Counted from the first letter of the stretch, positions 10,218-19,506 are shown. The stretch is 64,000 nt of DNA from Microbacterium schleiferi (GCF_015565955.1 NZ_CP064760.1:124001-188000); one strand, 5' to 3'. Numbers and translations: made by a program. The notes: a model not told the origin generated them from the sequence alone.

Positions 10218-11501
10218 TTACAGGCGCGCGAGCGACGCGATGTCTTCGCTGAACTCCGCCGCCGCCTCCGGTGAGACTGTCGCGCGGGTGGACTCGAGAG
10301 CCGAGAGGTAGTCATCGGTTTCCAGCCCCGCTGCCGACTCCCCGTCGCGCATCGCCCGCCCCAGCGCTTCTTGCGATGCGCGCCGCGCCGCGTACTCGAT
10401 ATCTGCCGGGGTCAGACCTTCGCTTGCCTCGACGAGTCGCGGCAGGTCGAGATCACCGAGCGAGTCGGTCGGGATGTACCGCGTCCAGATCGCTTCCCGA
10501 GCCTCGGCATCCGGCAGGCCGATCGGCAGCACGTAGTCGAAGCGCCCGTGCCGGAGGAAGGCAGCATCGAGCGCACGCACGAAGTTGGTGGCGCACACCA
10601 GCAGCCGGCCCGGGCGGTCACGGAACTCGGCGATGAGCTTGAGCAGCTCGTTCGTCACGCCCTGCGTCGGCGACGGCGGCGTGCCGCCGCGCCGGGACGC
10701 GATCTCTTCGACCTCATCGATGAACACGACGGCGTGCTCGAGCTCGCCGATCTTCTCGAACGAGGTGCGCAGGGCGCTGGCCATCCCGCCGGGGGCATCA
10801 CCCAGTCGCGAGGGGAACAGTTCGACAAAGGGCCAGTCGAGGCGGGAGGCAACCGCGCGAGCGAACGTGGTCTTTCCGGTTCCGGGCGGGCCAAAGAGCA
10901 TGACAGCTCGCGGCGCGACAACACCGAATCGGGCGGCGAGCTCGGGTTGCGCGAGCGGGGCGACGAGTCGCTCTTCGAGCAGATTCTTCTCCTGTCGCAT
11001 CCCCGCCACCGCGTTCCACAGGTCCCGGGGGAGGACGCGCCCGCCGACCTCTTTGAGCAGATCCAGCTCCCGCCGCTGTACGGGGAGGCGTCGCTCGAAA
11101 TAGCGCAGGTGACGCTGCTCATGGAAGCCGTTGTGCTCCAGGTGGGATGCCCCGCCGCCTTCCTCGGAGACGAGGGCCGACAGGGTTCCCAGACCCAGAG
11201 GTGCCATCCGCCGCTCGAGCGCGTCGAGCAGCTCGCCCGCGACTCCCGGGTCCACCTCGTCGTCCAGAGCGAAGAAGACGAGCCAGCCCTGGGCGTGCGC
11301 GGCCCGGCCGACGGCAGCGCCGACGACCTCCTCGCCCACGACCGCGACGATGGCCACGTCTTCGCGGCACGAGGCGATGACTTCGGCGAGGGAGTAGACA
11401 GCGCCGCCGGACCCTGCCACCGACTGCCACAGGCGCACGACGCCGTCGATGTCATCGGCGTGAGCCTCGCGCACGCGCGGGCGCTGACGGATGCGGACCA
11501 T
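10218..11501 (-). CDS. AAA+ ATPase with N-terminal GNAT domain
   Basis: This 427-aa fusion has two parts. Residues ~1-150 resemble a GNAT acetyltransferase (RPRVREAHADDIDGVVRLW start, then DEEVVGAAVGRA and HLEHNGFHEQRHLRYFERRL). Residues ~190-420 form an AAA+ ATPase with Walker A GPPGTGKTTFARAVA, Walker B VVFIDEVEEIASR, sensor-1 LLVCATN and an arginine-finger-like RHGRFDYVLP, as in classic membrane-remodelling or chaperone-like AAA proteins. ATG 11501 is supported by GGGGAGG about 7 nt upstream. The function is unknown. It stands alone between PadR-MFS and purC, so context gives no substrate. Confidence 0.8.
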   Translation of the reverse strand: MVRIRQRPRVREAHADDIDGVVRLWQSVAGSGGAVYSLAEVIASCREDVAIVAVVGEEVVGAAVGRAAHAQGWLVFFALDDEVDPGVAGELLDALERRMAPLGLGTLSALVSEEGGGASHLEHNGFHEQRHLRYFERRLPVQRRELDLLKEVGGRVLPRDLWNAVAGMRQEKNLLEERLVAPLAQPELAARFGVVAPRAVMLFGPPGTGKTTFARAVASRLDWPFVELFPSRLGDAPGGMASALRTSFEKIGELEHAVVFIDEVEEIASRRGGTPPSPTQGVTNELLKLIAEFRDRPGRLLVCATNFVRALDAAFLRHGRFDYVLPIGLPDAEAREAIWTRYIPTDSLGDLDLPRLVEASEGLTPADIEYAARRASQEALGRAMRDGESAAGLETDDYLSALESTRATVSPEAAAEFSEDIASLARL

Positions 11502-11642
11502 CGGTGACCTCCCCAGTGAGCCGTGGCATCCGCGGCGGACGGCGGAGCTGAGCCGATCTTCGCGGGTCAAAGCGCCGCGTGTCTACCGCCGGGCTGATCG
11601 ATCCACGTTCCGGGGGTTGCTCAGGGCCACGCTTTCAACGTA

Positions 11643-11672
11643 TAGTCCATGTGGACTAGCCGATATGGACTA
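11643..11672. promoter_or_regulatory. Probable PadR operator
   Basis: A near-perfect palindrome TAGTCCATGTGGACTA (11643-11658) is followed by a third half-site ATGGACTA (11665-11672), about 20 bp before the PadR gene. This is the expected place for autoregulation of the PadR-MFS pair. Assignment to PadR is inference. Confidence 0.6.
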
Positions 11673-11691
11673 AACAGAACGGACGAACCCG

Positions 11692-12315
11692 GTGAGCACC
11701 GCGCAACCTTCTCTCACACCCATCGCGATCATGGCGTTGGCGCTGCTGCGCGAGGACGACATGCATCCCTACGAGATGATGCGACTGCTTCGTCACCGCC
11801 GCGACGACCGCATGGTCAGCGTGACCAACGGCACGTTCTATCACACGATCGCGCGCCTCCAGCGGGCGGGCCTCATCGACGAGGTGGGCAGTGACCGCGA
11901 CGGCAACCGGCCCGAGCGCACCACGTACACCCTGCTTCCCGCGGGCGCCGAGGCGGTGCGTGAGTGGCTCCGTGCCGAGTTGCCGCGCGTCGATCACCCG
12001 ATCGAGTTCCGCGTCGCCCTGGCCGAGGCGCACAACCTCGAACGGGACGAGGTGATCGCCCTCCTCCGCGAGCGCGTCGCCCAGCTCGACGCCGACTACG
12101 CGGAGCATCACACCGGCCTGGCCGCTGCCCGTGCCGACGAGGTGCCCGAGCAGTACCTGATCGAGGTTGAACGGCAGGAAGCGCTGCTTGCTGCGGAAAC
12201 CCGCTGGCTCCACCAGATCATCGATCGCCTCTCCGGCCCGGGCTACGCCTGGGGTGGAGATCCGAAGCCCCACGAAACTGTTTACCGCGCACAGAGAGAA
12301 GCTGCCCGCTCATGA
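11692..12315 (+). CDS. PadR family transcriptional regulator (with C-terminal Vir-type domain)
   Basis: This 207-aa regulator has an N-terminal winged helix (IAIMALALLREDDMHPYEMM ... TFYHTIARLQRAGLI) and a C-terminal helical region that mediates dimerisation in PadR-s1 proteins. It overlaps the following MFS transporter by four bases (ATGA). The arrangement is typical of drug-sensing PadR regulators that repress their own exporter. GTG 11692 is the only plausible start close to the operator palindromes. The ligand is unknown. Confidence 0.9.
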   Translation: MSTAQPSLTPIAIMALALLREDDMHPYEMMRLLRHRRDDRMVSVTNGTFYHTIARLQRAGLIDEVGSDRDGNRPERTTYTLLPAGAEAVREWLRAELPRVDHPIEFRVALAEAHNLERDEVIALLRERVAQLDADYAEHHTGLAAARADEVPEQYLIEVERQEALLAAETRWLHQIIDRLSGPGYAWGGDPKPHETVYRAQREAARS

Positions 12316-13811
12316 CCGAAACCACCAGCCCCGCGGCGCCACCGGCATCCGCCGCACCGACCCGGAGCCCGTGGCCCGCGCTGTTCGCGCTGGTCATCGG
12401 CTTCTTCATGATCCTGGTCGACACGACGATCGTCGCGGTCGCCAACCCCGCCATCAAGGCGGCCCTGGACCCCAACACCACCAACCTCGACAACGTCGTG
12501 TGGGTCACCTCCTCCTACCTGCTGGCCTACGCCGTGCCGCTCCTGATCACCGGCCGCCTGGGGGACCGGTTCGGACCCAAGACCATCTACCTCATCGGGC
12601 TGGTCATCTTCACCGGCGCGTCCCTGGCCTGCGGCCTCTCGCCGACCCTCGGCGCGCTCATCGCGTGGCGAGCGGTGCAGGGGCTCGGCGCCGCGCTGAT
12701 GACCCCGCAGACCATGGCGGTCATCACGCGCACCTTTCCCCCGCACCGCCGTGGCGCTGCGATGGGCCTCTGGGGTGCGACAGCAGGTGTCGCGACCCTC
12801 GTCGGGCCGCTCGCGGGCGGGCTTCTCGTCGACGGTCTGGGCTGGGAGTGGATCTTCTTCATCAACGTGCCCGTCGGTGTCATCGCGTTCGTGCTCGCGG
12901 CGATCCTCGTGCCTCGGCTCGAGACGCATCGTCACCGGTTCGACATCGTGGGTGTCGTCCTGAGCGCCGCGGCGCTGTTCTGCATCGTCTTCGGACTGCA
13001 AGAGGGCGAGGCCTACGACTGGGGCGTGATCTGGGGCCCGATCTCGGTGTGGGGACTCATCATCGTCGGCGTCATCCTGCTCGGCGTCTTCATCTGGACG
13101 CAGTCGCGCACCCGCAGCGAACCGCTCGTGCCGCTGCCCCTCTTCCGTGACCGCAACTTCTCGCTCGCGAACCTCGCGATCGCGGCAGTCGGCTTCGCGG
13201 TGACCACGATGGCGCTTCCTCTGATGTTCTTCCTGCAGCTCGCTCGCGGCCTCACGCCGACCGACTCCGCCCTGCTGTTGATCCCGATGGCGGTGCTGTC
13301 GGGTGTGCTCGCTCCGCTGGCCGGCCGCTGGCTGGACCGCACTGACGCCCGATTCCTGCTGGTTCCCGGCATCCTTCTGGTCTCGGTGTCGCTGTGGTGG
13401 TACGCCGCCCTGTTGAGCGTGGACACCCCGATCTGGATGTTCCTGCTTCCCTCCGCGCTGATGGGAATCGGCAACGCGGGAATGTGGGGGCCGCTCGCGA
13501 CCGCCGCGACCAACAGCCTCTCGCCGCGGGAAGCCGGCGCCGGGGCGGGAATCTACAACACCACGCGTACCGTCGGCTCAGTGATCGGTTCGGCAGCGAT
13601 CGCCGCCTTCATGCAGTCACGGTTGGAAGCGAACCTGCCCGGTGCCGGCGAGAGCGCCGAGAGTTTCGGTGGCGGGGTATTGCCCCCCGCGGTGGCCGAG
13701 GGCTTCTCGACGGCGATGGCGCAAACGCTCATGCTGCCCGCTGCCGTCATCCTGATCGCGGTCGCGGCGTCGCTGTTCATCCACCGCAAGCCGCGGCAGC
13801 CGGCTAGCTGA
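12312..13811 (+). CDS. MFS transporter, DHA2 family (probable drug exporter)
   Basis: This 499-aa integral membrane protein has the 14-helix DHA2 pattern. Motif A is visible as GRLGDRFGPKTIYL, and helix 1 has the D-containing IGFFMILVDTTIVAVANPAI signature of EmrB/QacA-like exporters. It is translationally coupled to the upstream PadR gene, so it is probably induced by its own substrate or a related toxic compound (inference). The C-terminus overlaps the end of purD on the opposite strand by 8 bp. Confidence 0.92.
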   Translation: MTETTSPAAPPASAAPTRSPWPALFALVIGFFMILVDTTIVAVANPAIKAALDPNTTNLDNVVWVTSSYLLAYAVPLLITGRLGDRFGPKTIYLIGLVIFTGASLACGLSPTLGALIAWRAVQGLGAALMTPQTMAVITRTFPPHRRGAAMGLWGATAGVATLVGPLAGGLLVDGLGWEWIFFINVPVGVIAFVLAAILVPRLETHRHRFDIVGVVLSAAALFCIVFGLQEGEAYDWGVIWGPISVWGLIIVGVILLGVFIWTQSRTRSEPLVPLPLFRDRNFSLANLAIAAVGFAVTTMALPLMFFLQLARGLTPTDSALLLIPMAVLSGVLAPLAGRWLDRTDARFLLVPGILLVSVSLWWYAALLSVDTPIWMFLLPSALMGIGNAGMWGPLATAATNSLSPREAGAGAGIYNTTRTVGSVIGSAAIAAFMQSRLEANLPGAGESAESFGGGVLPPAVAEGFSTAMAQTLMLPAAVILIAVAASLFIHRKPRQPAS

Positions 13812-15069
13812 CGCGCGCGGCGATGTCGGTGCGGAACTGGCCGCCCGCGAGCGTGATCTTCGAGAGCGCGTCGTAGGCGCGGGATCGCGCCTGCGAGAAG
13901 TCGTCGCCGACGGCCACGACATTCAGCACTCGGCCGCCGGTCGCGAGGAGTCCCTCGGGTCCGGCGGCCGTTGCGGCATGGGCAAGGTGCACACCGTCGA
14001 CGGATGCCGCGGCATCCGTGCCCGTGATCGGCCGGCCGACCTGGGGGGCCGCCGGGTAGCCCTCACTCGCGAGCACGACGGTGACGGCCGCGGTGTCGTG
14101 GAAGGTCGGCTGAGCCAGATCCTCGAGGTGCCCGGATGCCGCCGCGAGCAGCAGCTCCGACAGCTGCTCGACCAGGCGCGGCAGCACGACCTGCGTCTCG
14201 GGGTCGCCGAACCGCGCGTTGAACTCGATGACGCGTACGCCGCGCTCGGTCAGGATGAGCCCCGCATAGAGCAGCCCGATGAACGGCGTGCCCTCGGCAT
14301 CCAGCTGACGGATGACGGGCTCGGCGACCTCACGGGTCACCTGCTCGACGAACGCCGCCTCGCCGCCCCAGCCCTCATCGAGCCACGGCAGCGGCGAGTA
14401 CGCGCCCATGCCGCCGGTGTTCGGGCCCTCGCCGCCGTCGCGGAGCCGTTTGAAGTCCTGCGCGGGACTGAGCGCGCGGACGGTGTCGCCGTCGCTGAGA
14501 AAGAAGAGCGAGACCTCGGGGCCCGAGAGGAACTCCTCGACGAGCACACCACCGGTGCCGAGGTACTCGGCAGCGTGTGACAGCGCGGCGTCGCGGTCGC
14601 TGGTGACGATGACGCCCTTGCCTGCGGCGAGCCCGTCGGCCTTCACGACGTGCGGCGCACCGAACTCATCGAGGGCCGCGGCGACCTCGTCGATCGTCGC
14701 GGCGTGGGTTGCGCGGCCGGTCGGAACGCCGGCGGCTTGCATGATCCGCTTGGCGAACGCCTTCGATCCCTCGAGCTGCGCGGCGGCCCTGCCCGGGCCG
14801 AACGTCGGGATGCCGCGCTCGCGGAGAGCATCGGCGACACCGGCGACCAGGGGAGCCTCGGGTCCGATCACGACGAGTCCGATCGACTCTGTCTGGGCGA
14901 ACGACGCGACGGTGACGGGGTCGTTCGGGTCGAGCTCAACGACCGTGACGTCCTGGGCGATGCCGGCGTTTCCGGGGGCCGCGAAGATCTCGTGAGCCTC
15001 CCCTTCGCTGCGCAGCGACGTGATGATCGCGTGTTCACGGGCACCGGAGCCGAGGACGAGGATTCGCAC
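13804..15069 (-). CDS. purD: Phosphoribosylamine-glycine ligase (GARS)
   Basis: PurD performs step 2 of purine synthesis, ATP-dependent ligation of glycine to phosphoribosylamine. The 421-aa protein opens MRILVLGSGAREHAI and has the ATP-grasp motifs SLFFLSDGDTV and GPNTGGMGAYSPLP. The GTG start at 15069 is preceded by TAGGCT and a 6-nt spacer (leaderless pattern). It shares a divergent promoter region of only about 35 bp with the sterol-carrier-like gene. A perfect 20-bp palindrome built from the window's common word lies inside it (14000-14019). Confidence 0.95.
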   Translation of the reverse strand: MRILVLGSGAREHAIITSLRSEGEAHEIFAAPGNAGIAQDVTVVELDPNDPVTVASFAQTESIGLVVIGPEAPLVAGVADALRERGIPTFGPGRAAAQLEGSKAFAKRIMQAAGVPTGRATHAATIDEVAAALDEFGAPHVVKADGLAAGKGVIVTSDRDAALSHAAEYLGTGGVLVEEFLSGPEVSLFFLSDGDTVRALSPAQDFKRLRDGGEGPNTGGMGAYSPLPWLDEGWGGEAAFVEQVTREVAEPVIRQLDAEGTPFIGLLYAGLILTERGVRVIEFNARFGDPETQVVLPRLVEQLSELLLAAASGHLEDLAQPTFHDTAAVTVVLASEGYPAAPQVGRPITGTDAAASVDGVHLAHAATAAGPEGLLATGGRVLNVVAVGDDFSQARSRAYDALSKITLAGGQFRTDIAARVS

Positions 15070-15103
15070 CCGGTCAGCCTACCGACCGGCGTACCGTGGA
15101 ACC

Positions 15104-15457
15104 GTGCCTCCCAAAATCACGACCGAAGCCGGACGCGCCGCTCTCGGGGCTGTCGCGGAAGGCACGGCCGGTCGGCCTGAGACTGCCACCGCCGTGCGGT
15201 ACCTGCTGCAGCTGCTCGCCGAGAAGGCTCCCGGCGCGACGGTCGAGGTCCGCGTTCCGCCGTTCGGTGCGACCCAGATCATCGAGGGCCCGCGTCACAC
15301 GCGTGGGACGCCCCCGAACGTCGTCGAGATGGATGCTCCGACCTTCATCGACCTCGCGACGGGCGTGACCGGGTGGTCGGATGCCGAAGCCGGCGGGTCG
15401 CTGCATGCATCCGGTGTCCGCGCCGACTTCTCGCACCTCCTCCCGCTGCGGCCATGA
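15104..15457 (+). CDS. Sterol carrier family protein
   Basis: This 117-aa protein resembles the small SCP-like proteins found next to pur genes in actinobacteria. It has the conserved core VEVRVPPFGATQIIEGPRHT and the segment WSDAEAGGSLHASGVRADFS. GTG 15104 is chosen because TACCGT at 15092-15097 lies exactly 6 nt upstream. The family is poorly characterised and the lipid-binding role is only inferred from the fold name. It is divergent from purD. Confidence 0.75.
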   Translation: MPPKITTEAGRAALGAVAEGTAGRPETATAVRYLLQLLAEKAPGATVEVRVPPFGATQIIEGPRHTRGTPPNVVEMDAPTFIDLATGVTGWSDAEAGGSLHASGVRADFSHLLPLRP

Positions 15458-15510
15458 GCCCTGCATCCGTGATCGGCGAGGAGGTCTGACCCGGGCGAGA
15501 GGGTGCGAGA

Positions 15511-15840
15511 ATGGACACCATGTCCCCGACGAGCGATGACCACCTCGAGCAGGTGACGGTGCGGCGCAGCCCGAAGTACTCCGTCTTCCTGCTGCTGGGC
15601 GGCGCCGTCGGTCTGCTGGTCGCGATGATCCTCACCTTCCTTTTCGATGGGACGACGCAGGAGAGCCCGAACACGGGCCTCGTCTACTCGCAGATGCAGG
15701 TCTTCGGTTTTCTGCTGCTGATCTTCGTATCAGTCGGCGTCGCTCTCGGCGGGGCGATCGCCCTCATCCTGGACCGGGTCTACGCGCGCCGCGCCCGCAC
15801 GCTCCAGGTCGAGCACGAGCGCATCATCTCGGCCGACTGA
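15511..15840 (+). CDS. Small two-helix membrane protein, function unknown
   Basis: The 109-aa protein has two hydrophobic segments (about residues 25-45, VFLLLGGAVGLLVAMILTFL, and 65-90, VFGFLLLIFVSVGVALGGAI) flanked by a charged N-terminus and a basic tail. Similar proteins are common beside purM in Microbacteriaceae, from memory, but have no assigned role. ATG 15511 is used; ATG 15520 is an alternative. The gene ends 18 bp before the purM start. Confidence 0.7.
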   Translation: MDTMSPTSDDHLEQVTVRRSPKYSVFLLLGGAVGLLVAMILTFLFDGTTQESPNTGLVYSQMQVFGFLLLIFVSVGVALGGAIALILDRVYARRARTLQVEHERIISAD

Positions 15841-15858
15841 CGCCGGTAGGCTGTTCGG

Positions 15859-16982
15859 GTGGAGTCCCACCACCCCCCAGCAATCCGTACACCGCGGCCG
15901 GTGTCGACACGGCAGCCGGTGACCTCGCGGTCGACCTCATGAAGGCCGCGGTCCGTCGCACCCAGGGTCCCGAAGTGCTCGGCGGCGTCGGCGGTTTCGC
16001 CGGCCTGTTCGACGCGTCCACGCTGCGTGCCTACCGGCGGCCGCTGCTGGCGACGAGCACGGACGGCGTCGGCACGAAGGTCGCGATCGCCCAGGCCATC
16101 GACAAGCACGACACGATCGGCCAGGACCTTGTCGGCATGGTCGTCGATGACATCGTCGTCGTCGGAGCGCGGCCGCTGTTCATGACCGACTACATCGCGT
16201 GCGGCAAGGTCGTTCCCGAGCGCATCGCCGACATCGTGGCGGGTATCGCGCGCGGCTGCGAAGAGACCGGAACCGCCCTGGTCGGTGGCGAGACCGCCGA
16301 ACACCCGGGCCTGCTCGGGGTGGATGACTACGACGTCGCCGGAGCTGCCACCGGCGTGGTCGAAGCCGACGCCGTTCTCGGTGCCGACCGCGTCGAGAAC
16401 GGCGATGTCGTTCTGGCGCTCGCCTCGAGCGGACTCCACGCCAACGGCTACTCGCTCGTGCGCCACATCATCTCGACATCCGGCCTGTTGTACACCGACG
16501 CGGCAGCGGAGTTCGGCGGCACCTCCTGGGGCGAGGTCCTGCTCGAGCCGACGCGTCTGTACACGGCGCCGTTGCTGCGACTGATCACGCAATCCGGCGG
16601 CGGGATCCACTCCCTCAGCCACGTAACCGGTGGAGGGATCGCGGCCAACCTCGCGCGCGTGCTGCCCGTCGGCACCTGGGTCGACATCGACCGCGCGACG
16701 TGGGCGCCGCCGGCCGTCTTCCAGGTGCTCGCCGACCGCGGAGGCATCCCGCTCTCAGACACCGAGGCAACGTGGAACCTCGGCATCGGCTTCGTCGCCG
16801 TTGTCGCGGCAGATCGGGCAGCGGATGCGGCATCCGCCCTGACGGCGGAGGGAATCGCCACCTGGCAGATCGGCGTCGTTTCGGACGGGGCGCGACCGAC
16901 CGGCAACTACGTGGAAGGTGCGAAGGGCGTTGACGGCGGCGCCGTGCGCCTGGTCGGATCGTTCGCCGAAGGAGCGCAGTAA
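15859..16982 (+). CDS. purM: Phosphoribosylformylglycinamidine cyclo-ligase (apparent frameshift near the start)
   Basis: PurM (AIR synthetase) closes the imidazole ring in purine synthesis. The main frame encodes the full family core, including the segment TDGVGTKVAIA, the GGETAEHPG loop and THVTGGGI-type motifs. The usual N-terminus (NPYTAAGVDTAAGDLAVDLM) is encoded, but no start codon is in frame with it. GTG 15859 lies 6 nt after TAGGCT and becomes in frame if one C is added to the C-run at 15874-15878. A lost base in this run (sequencing error or real mutation) is the simplest explanation. The internal ATG at 15939 would remove about 27 conserved residues. Coupled to purF. Confidence 0.9.
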
Positions 16983-16988
16983 CACCCC

Positions 16989-18449
16989 ATGTGCGGAATC
17001 GTCGGCATGGTCGGGCGGGGCCCGGCTAACCAGGAGATCTACGACGCGCTGTTGCTGCTGCAGCACCGAGGGCAGGACTCGACAGGCATCGCCACGGCGG
17101 AACCGAGCGGAGTCTTCCACATCACCAAGGCGCGCGGGCAGGTGCGCGAAGCCTTCCGCACGCGGGACATGCGGTCGCTGCTCGGCACGATCGGGCTCGG
17201 ACACGTCCGGTACGCGACCAAGGGCACCGCGTCGAGCGAGGAAGAGGCTCAGCCCTTCTATGTGAACGCCCCGTACGGCATCGTGCTGGTGCACAACGGC
17301 AACCTCACGAACACCCGCGAACTCACTGACGAGCTCTTCCACAAGGATCGCCGTCACCTGAACACGAGTTCTGACACCGAACTCCTCGTCAACGTCCTCG
17401 CCGGTGAACTCCAAGCGACGGTCTCGGGACTCGATCTCGAGCCCGAGGAGATCTTCGAAGCCGTCTCGCGTGTGCATGCCCGCGTCGAAGGGTCCTACGC
17501 GGCCATCGCCCTCATCGCGGGCCACGGTCTGCTGGCATTCCGGGACCCGTTCGGCATCCGCCCCCTGATTCTGGGAACGCGCAAGGCCGCCGACGGGTCG
17601 TACGAGTGGATCGTGTCGTCCGAGTCGCTCGTGCTCGAAAACGGCGAGTTCGAGGTCGTCCGCGACCTGATGCCGGGCGAGGCGGTGTTCATCGACCTCG
17701 AAGGACACCTGCACACCAAGCAGTGCGCGGAGAACCCCCAGCTCGTGCCGTGCTCGTTCGAGTACGTCTACCTCGCGCGTCCGGACTCGATCATGAACGG
17801 CATCTCGGTGTACGAGGCGCGGCTGCGCATGGGCGACCGCCTCGCCGACACGATCGGTAAGTACACCCCGGAAGGGGCGATCGATGTCGTGATGCCGATC
17901 CCCGACTCCTCACGCCCGGCAGCCATGCAGGTCGCGCGAAAACTCGGCATCGAATACCGCGAGGGGTTCTACAAGAACCGCTATGTCGGGCGCACGTTCA
18001 TCATGCCGGGGCAGTCGGCCCGCAAGCGCAGCGTGCGACAGAAACTCAACGCGATGTCCAGCGAGTTCAAGGGCAAGAACGTGCTGTTGATCGACGATTC
18101 GATCGTGCGGGGGACGACCTCGAAGCAGATCATCCAGATGGCGCGGGATGCCGGAGCGATATCCGTGACCTTCGCCTCGGCGGCGCCGCCCGTGCGGTAC
18201 CCGCACGTTTACGGCATCAACATGCCGACCCGTCACGAGCTGGTCGCGCATGGGCGTTCCATCCCCGAGATCGCGGAGGAACTGGGAGCGGACTACGTCG
18301 TGTACCAGGAGGTCGCCGATCTGAAGGCGGCGATCCTCGAGGGCTCGGATGTCGAGGATCTCGACATGAGCTGCTTTGACGGTCGGTACATCACCGGGAC
18401 GGTGACGCCGGAATATCTCGACTGGGTCGAGGGCAGTCAGGAGTCCTGA
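16989..18449 (+). CDS. purF: Amidophosphoribosyltransferase
   Basis: PurF makes phosphoribosylamine from PRPP and glutamine, the committed step of purine synthesis. The 486-aa protein begins MCGIVGMVG, with Cys2 as the glutaminase nucleophile after Met removal. The phosphoribosyltransferase PRPP-binding loop is VLLIDDSIVRGTTSKQ. The start lies 6 bp after the purM stop and follows GAAGGAG. It is convergent with the DUF3073 gene. Confidence 0.96.
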   Translation: MCGIVGMVGRGPANQEIYDALLLLQHRGQDSTGIATAEPSGVFHITKARGQVREAFRTRDMRSLLGTIGLGHVRYATKGTASSEEEAQPFYVNAPYGIVLVHNGNLTNTRELTDELFHKDRRHLNTSSDTELLVNVLAGELQATVSGLDLEPEEIFEAVSRVHARVEGSYAAIALIAGHGLLAFRDPFGIRPLILGTRKAADGSYEWIVSSESLVLENGEFEVVRDLMPGEAVFIDLEGHLHTKQCAENPQLVPCSFEYVYLARPDSIMNGISVYEARLRMGDRLADTIGKYTPEGAIDVVMPIPDSSRPAAMQVARKLGIEYREGFYKNRYVGRTFIMPGQSARKRSVRQKLNAMSSEFKGKNVLLIDDSIVRGTTSKQIIQMARDAGAISVTFASAAPPVRYPHVYGINMPTRHELVAHGRSIPEIAEELGADYVVYQEVADLKAAILEGSDVEDLDMSCFDGRYITGTVTPEYLDWVEGSQES

Positions 18450-18482
18450 GCCGAGGCGCGATAACCAGACGAGGCGCGCTTA
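18447..18482. repeat. 18-bp imperfect tandem repeat bounded by two stop codons
   Basis: Two 18-bp units (18447-18464 and 18465-18482) share GAGGCGCG and match at about 13 of 18 positions. The first begins at the TGA of purF; the second ends at the TAA of the DUF3073 gene on the other strand. The pattern repeats the stop-codon-linked tandem repeats found elsewhere in the window. Confidence 0.5.
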
Positions 18483-18665
18483 GGCGGTCTCGTCGAGTTC
18501 GTCATCCTCGTCGTCGAACTCATCGGCCCACTTGTCGACGTACAGATCATCGTCGGACTGGTGACCCAGTTCCTTCTCGAGCGCCGCATAGTTGACGCTC
18601 GGGCTGTAGGACTTGAGTTCGCGGGCGATCTTGGTGTGTTTCGCCTTTTGACGGCCACGCCCCAT
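18480..18665 (-). CDS. DUF3073 domain-containing protein
   Basis: This 61-aa actinobacterial protein begins MGRGRQKAKHTKIARELKSY, the hallmark of DUF3073, and ends in a very acidic stretch (DEFDDEDDELDE). ATG 18665 is chosen because it gives the family start and follows GAGGGGG. The function is unknown. A stem-loop lies about 20 nt upstream in its presumed leader. Confidence 0.9.
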   Translation of the reverse strand: MGRGRQKAKHTKIARELKSYSPSVNYAALEKELGHQSDDDLYVDKWADEFDDEDDELDETA

Positions 18666-18684
18666 GCGAGACCCCCTCATTTCT

Positions 18685-18708
18685 GACCCGCGGGCTGAAG
18701 CGCGGGTC
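18685..18708 (-). promoter_or_regulatory. Stem-loop in the leader of the DUF3073 gene
   Basis: A perfect 8-bp stem (GACCCGCG at 18685-18692 with CGCGGGTC at 18701-18708) encloses an 8-nt loop, 20 nt upstream of the DUF3073 start codon. It may affect translation or mRNA stability; there is no direct evidence. Confidence 0.45.
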
Positions 18709-18839
18709 TCCGCACTCCGCAGCCCGTGCATTCACGAATCCGGTCTTTCGCCGGGAAGAGTAGCATTCAGAATATCACGGAGCCCTCGAGGGCCCGCGGC
18801 TGTGCGCCCTCGGCTCCGCATGTCGAGGAGGGAATCCAG

Positions 18840-19382
18840 ATGGCGGATGAACGGCCGGAGCTCACAACGGCACCCCTGGATGCGGAGGCGGTCCACGGCG
18901 CGGTGATCGTCGGGGTTGTTCCCGACCAGCACCCCCGCGTCGTGAAGGAAGCCGCGAAGTTCGCCGCCATGATGAAGGCGCCGCTGGTGGTGGCTCACGT
19001 CGACGTCACGCGGTTCGTGACGTACGAGGATCCCGACGGATACGTGCACTCCGCTCCGATCGACGTGAACATCGCGCCCGGCGAAGCGGATCTCGACCTC
19101 GTGCGCGCCTCCGTCGCTCATGAGCTGGAGGGGATCGACGTGGAGTGGCGCATCCATCAGCTCGTCGGCGACCCGGCTCTCGCCCTCAAGCAACTCGCCG
19201 AGCAGGTCGATGCCCGGCTGCTCGTCGTCGGAACGCGCAAGCGCGGCATCGGCGAATCGATCCGAGAGTTCTTCACCGGATCCGTCGCGGCCCGGTTGGC
19301 GCACCGGCAGGCCCGCTCGATCCTCGTCGTGCCGCTGGGCGAACCGGCCTCCGACGACGAGGACCTCTGGCCGACCAGCTGA
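18840..19382 (+). CDS. Universal stress protein family (UspA)
   Basis: This 180-aa protein has a single Usp domain. The ATP-binding loop is recognisable in VVGTRKRGIGES followed by FTGSVAARL near the C-terminus. ATG 18840 is supported by GAGGAGGG at 18825-18832. The N-terminal 18 residues are a variable extension. The gene is divergent from DUF3073 across a region with the 12-bp palindrome GCCCTCGAGGGC (18782-18793). The physiological role is unknown. Confidence 0.85.
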   Translation: MADERPELTTAPLDAEAVHGAVIVGVVPDQHPRVVKEAAKFAAMMKAPLVVAHVDVTRFVTYEDPDGYVHSAPIDVNIAPGEADLDLVRASVAHELEGIDVEWRIHQLVGDPALALKQLAEQVDARLLVVGTRKRGIGESIREFFTGSVAARLAHRQARSILVVPLGEPASDDEDLWPTS

Positions 19383-19389
19383 GGCATCA

Positions 19390-19442
19390 GGTCTCAGCCG
19401 AGACCCGTCGCTGATCCTCGCGGACCGAACGCAGGATCAGCG
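19390..19442. terminator. Double hairpin after the uspA-like gene
   Basis: A perfect 6-bp hairpin (GGTCTC-AGCC-GAGACC, 19390-19405) is followed by a perfect 10-bp stem (CGCTGATCCT at 19409-19418 with AGGATCAGCG at 19433-19442). They lie 8-60 bp after the stop codon. There is no T-run. The second stem overlaps the left arm of the palindromic repeat element. Confidence 0.55.
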
Positions 19443-19499
19443 GGGCGTCGGGCGCCCGCACCCCACCTGATCGCCGGTTTCATCCTGCAATCGGTCCGC
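19420..19499. repeat. Fourth copy of the palindromic element, inverted
   Basis: Arms at 19420-19437 (GCGGACCGAACGCAGGAT) and 19482-19499 are inverted repeats matching at 16 of 18 positions. The arm sequences equal those of the three-copy array at 672-1021 but in the opposite orientation. It again lies between convergent genes. Confidence 0.75.
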
Positions 19500-19506
19500 C
19501 GGGTCG

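Noticed and set aside
15939..16982. purM starting at the internal ATG 15939
   Set aside because: This would drop the conserved N-terminal residues that are encoded just upstream; the frameshift explanation fits better.
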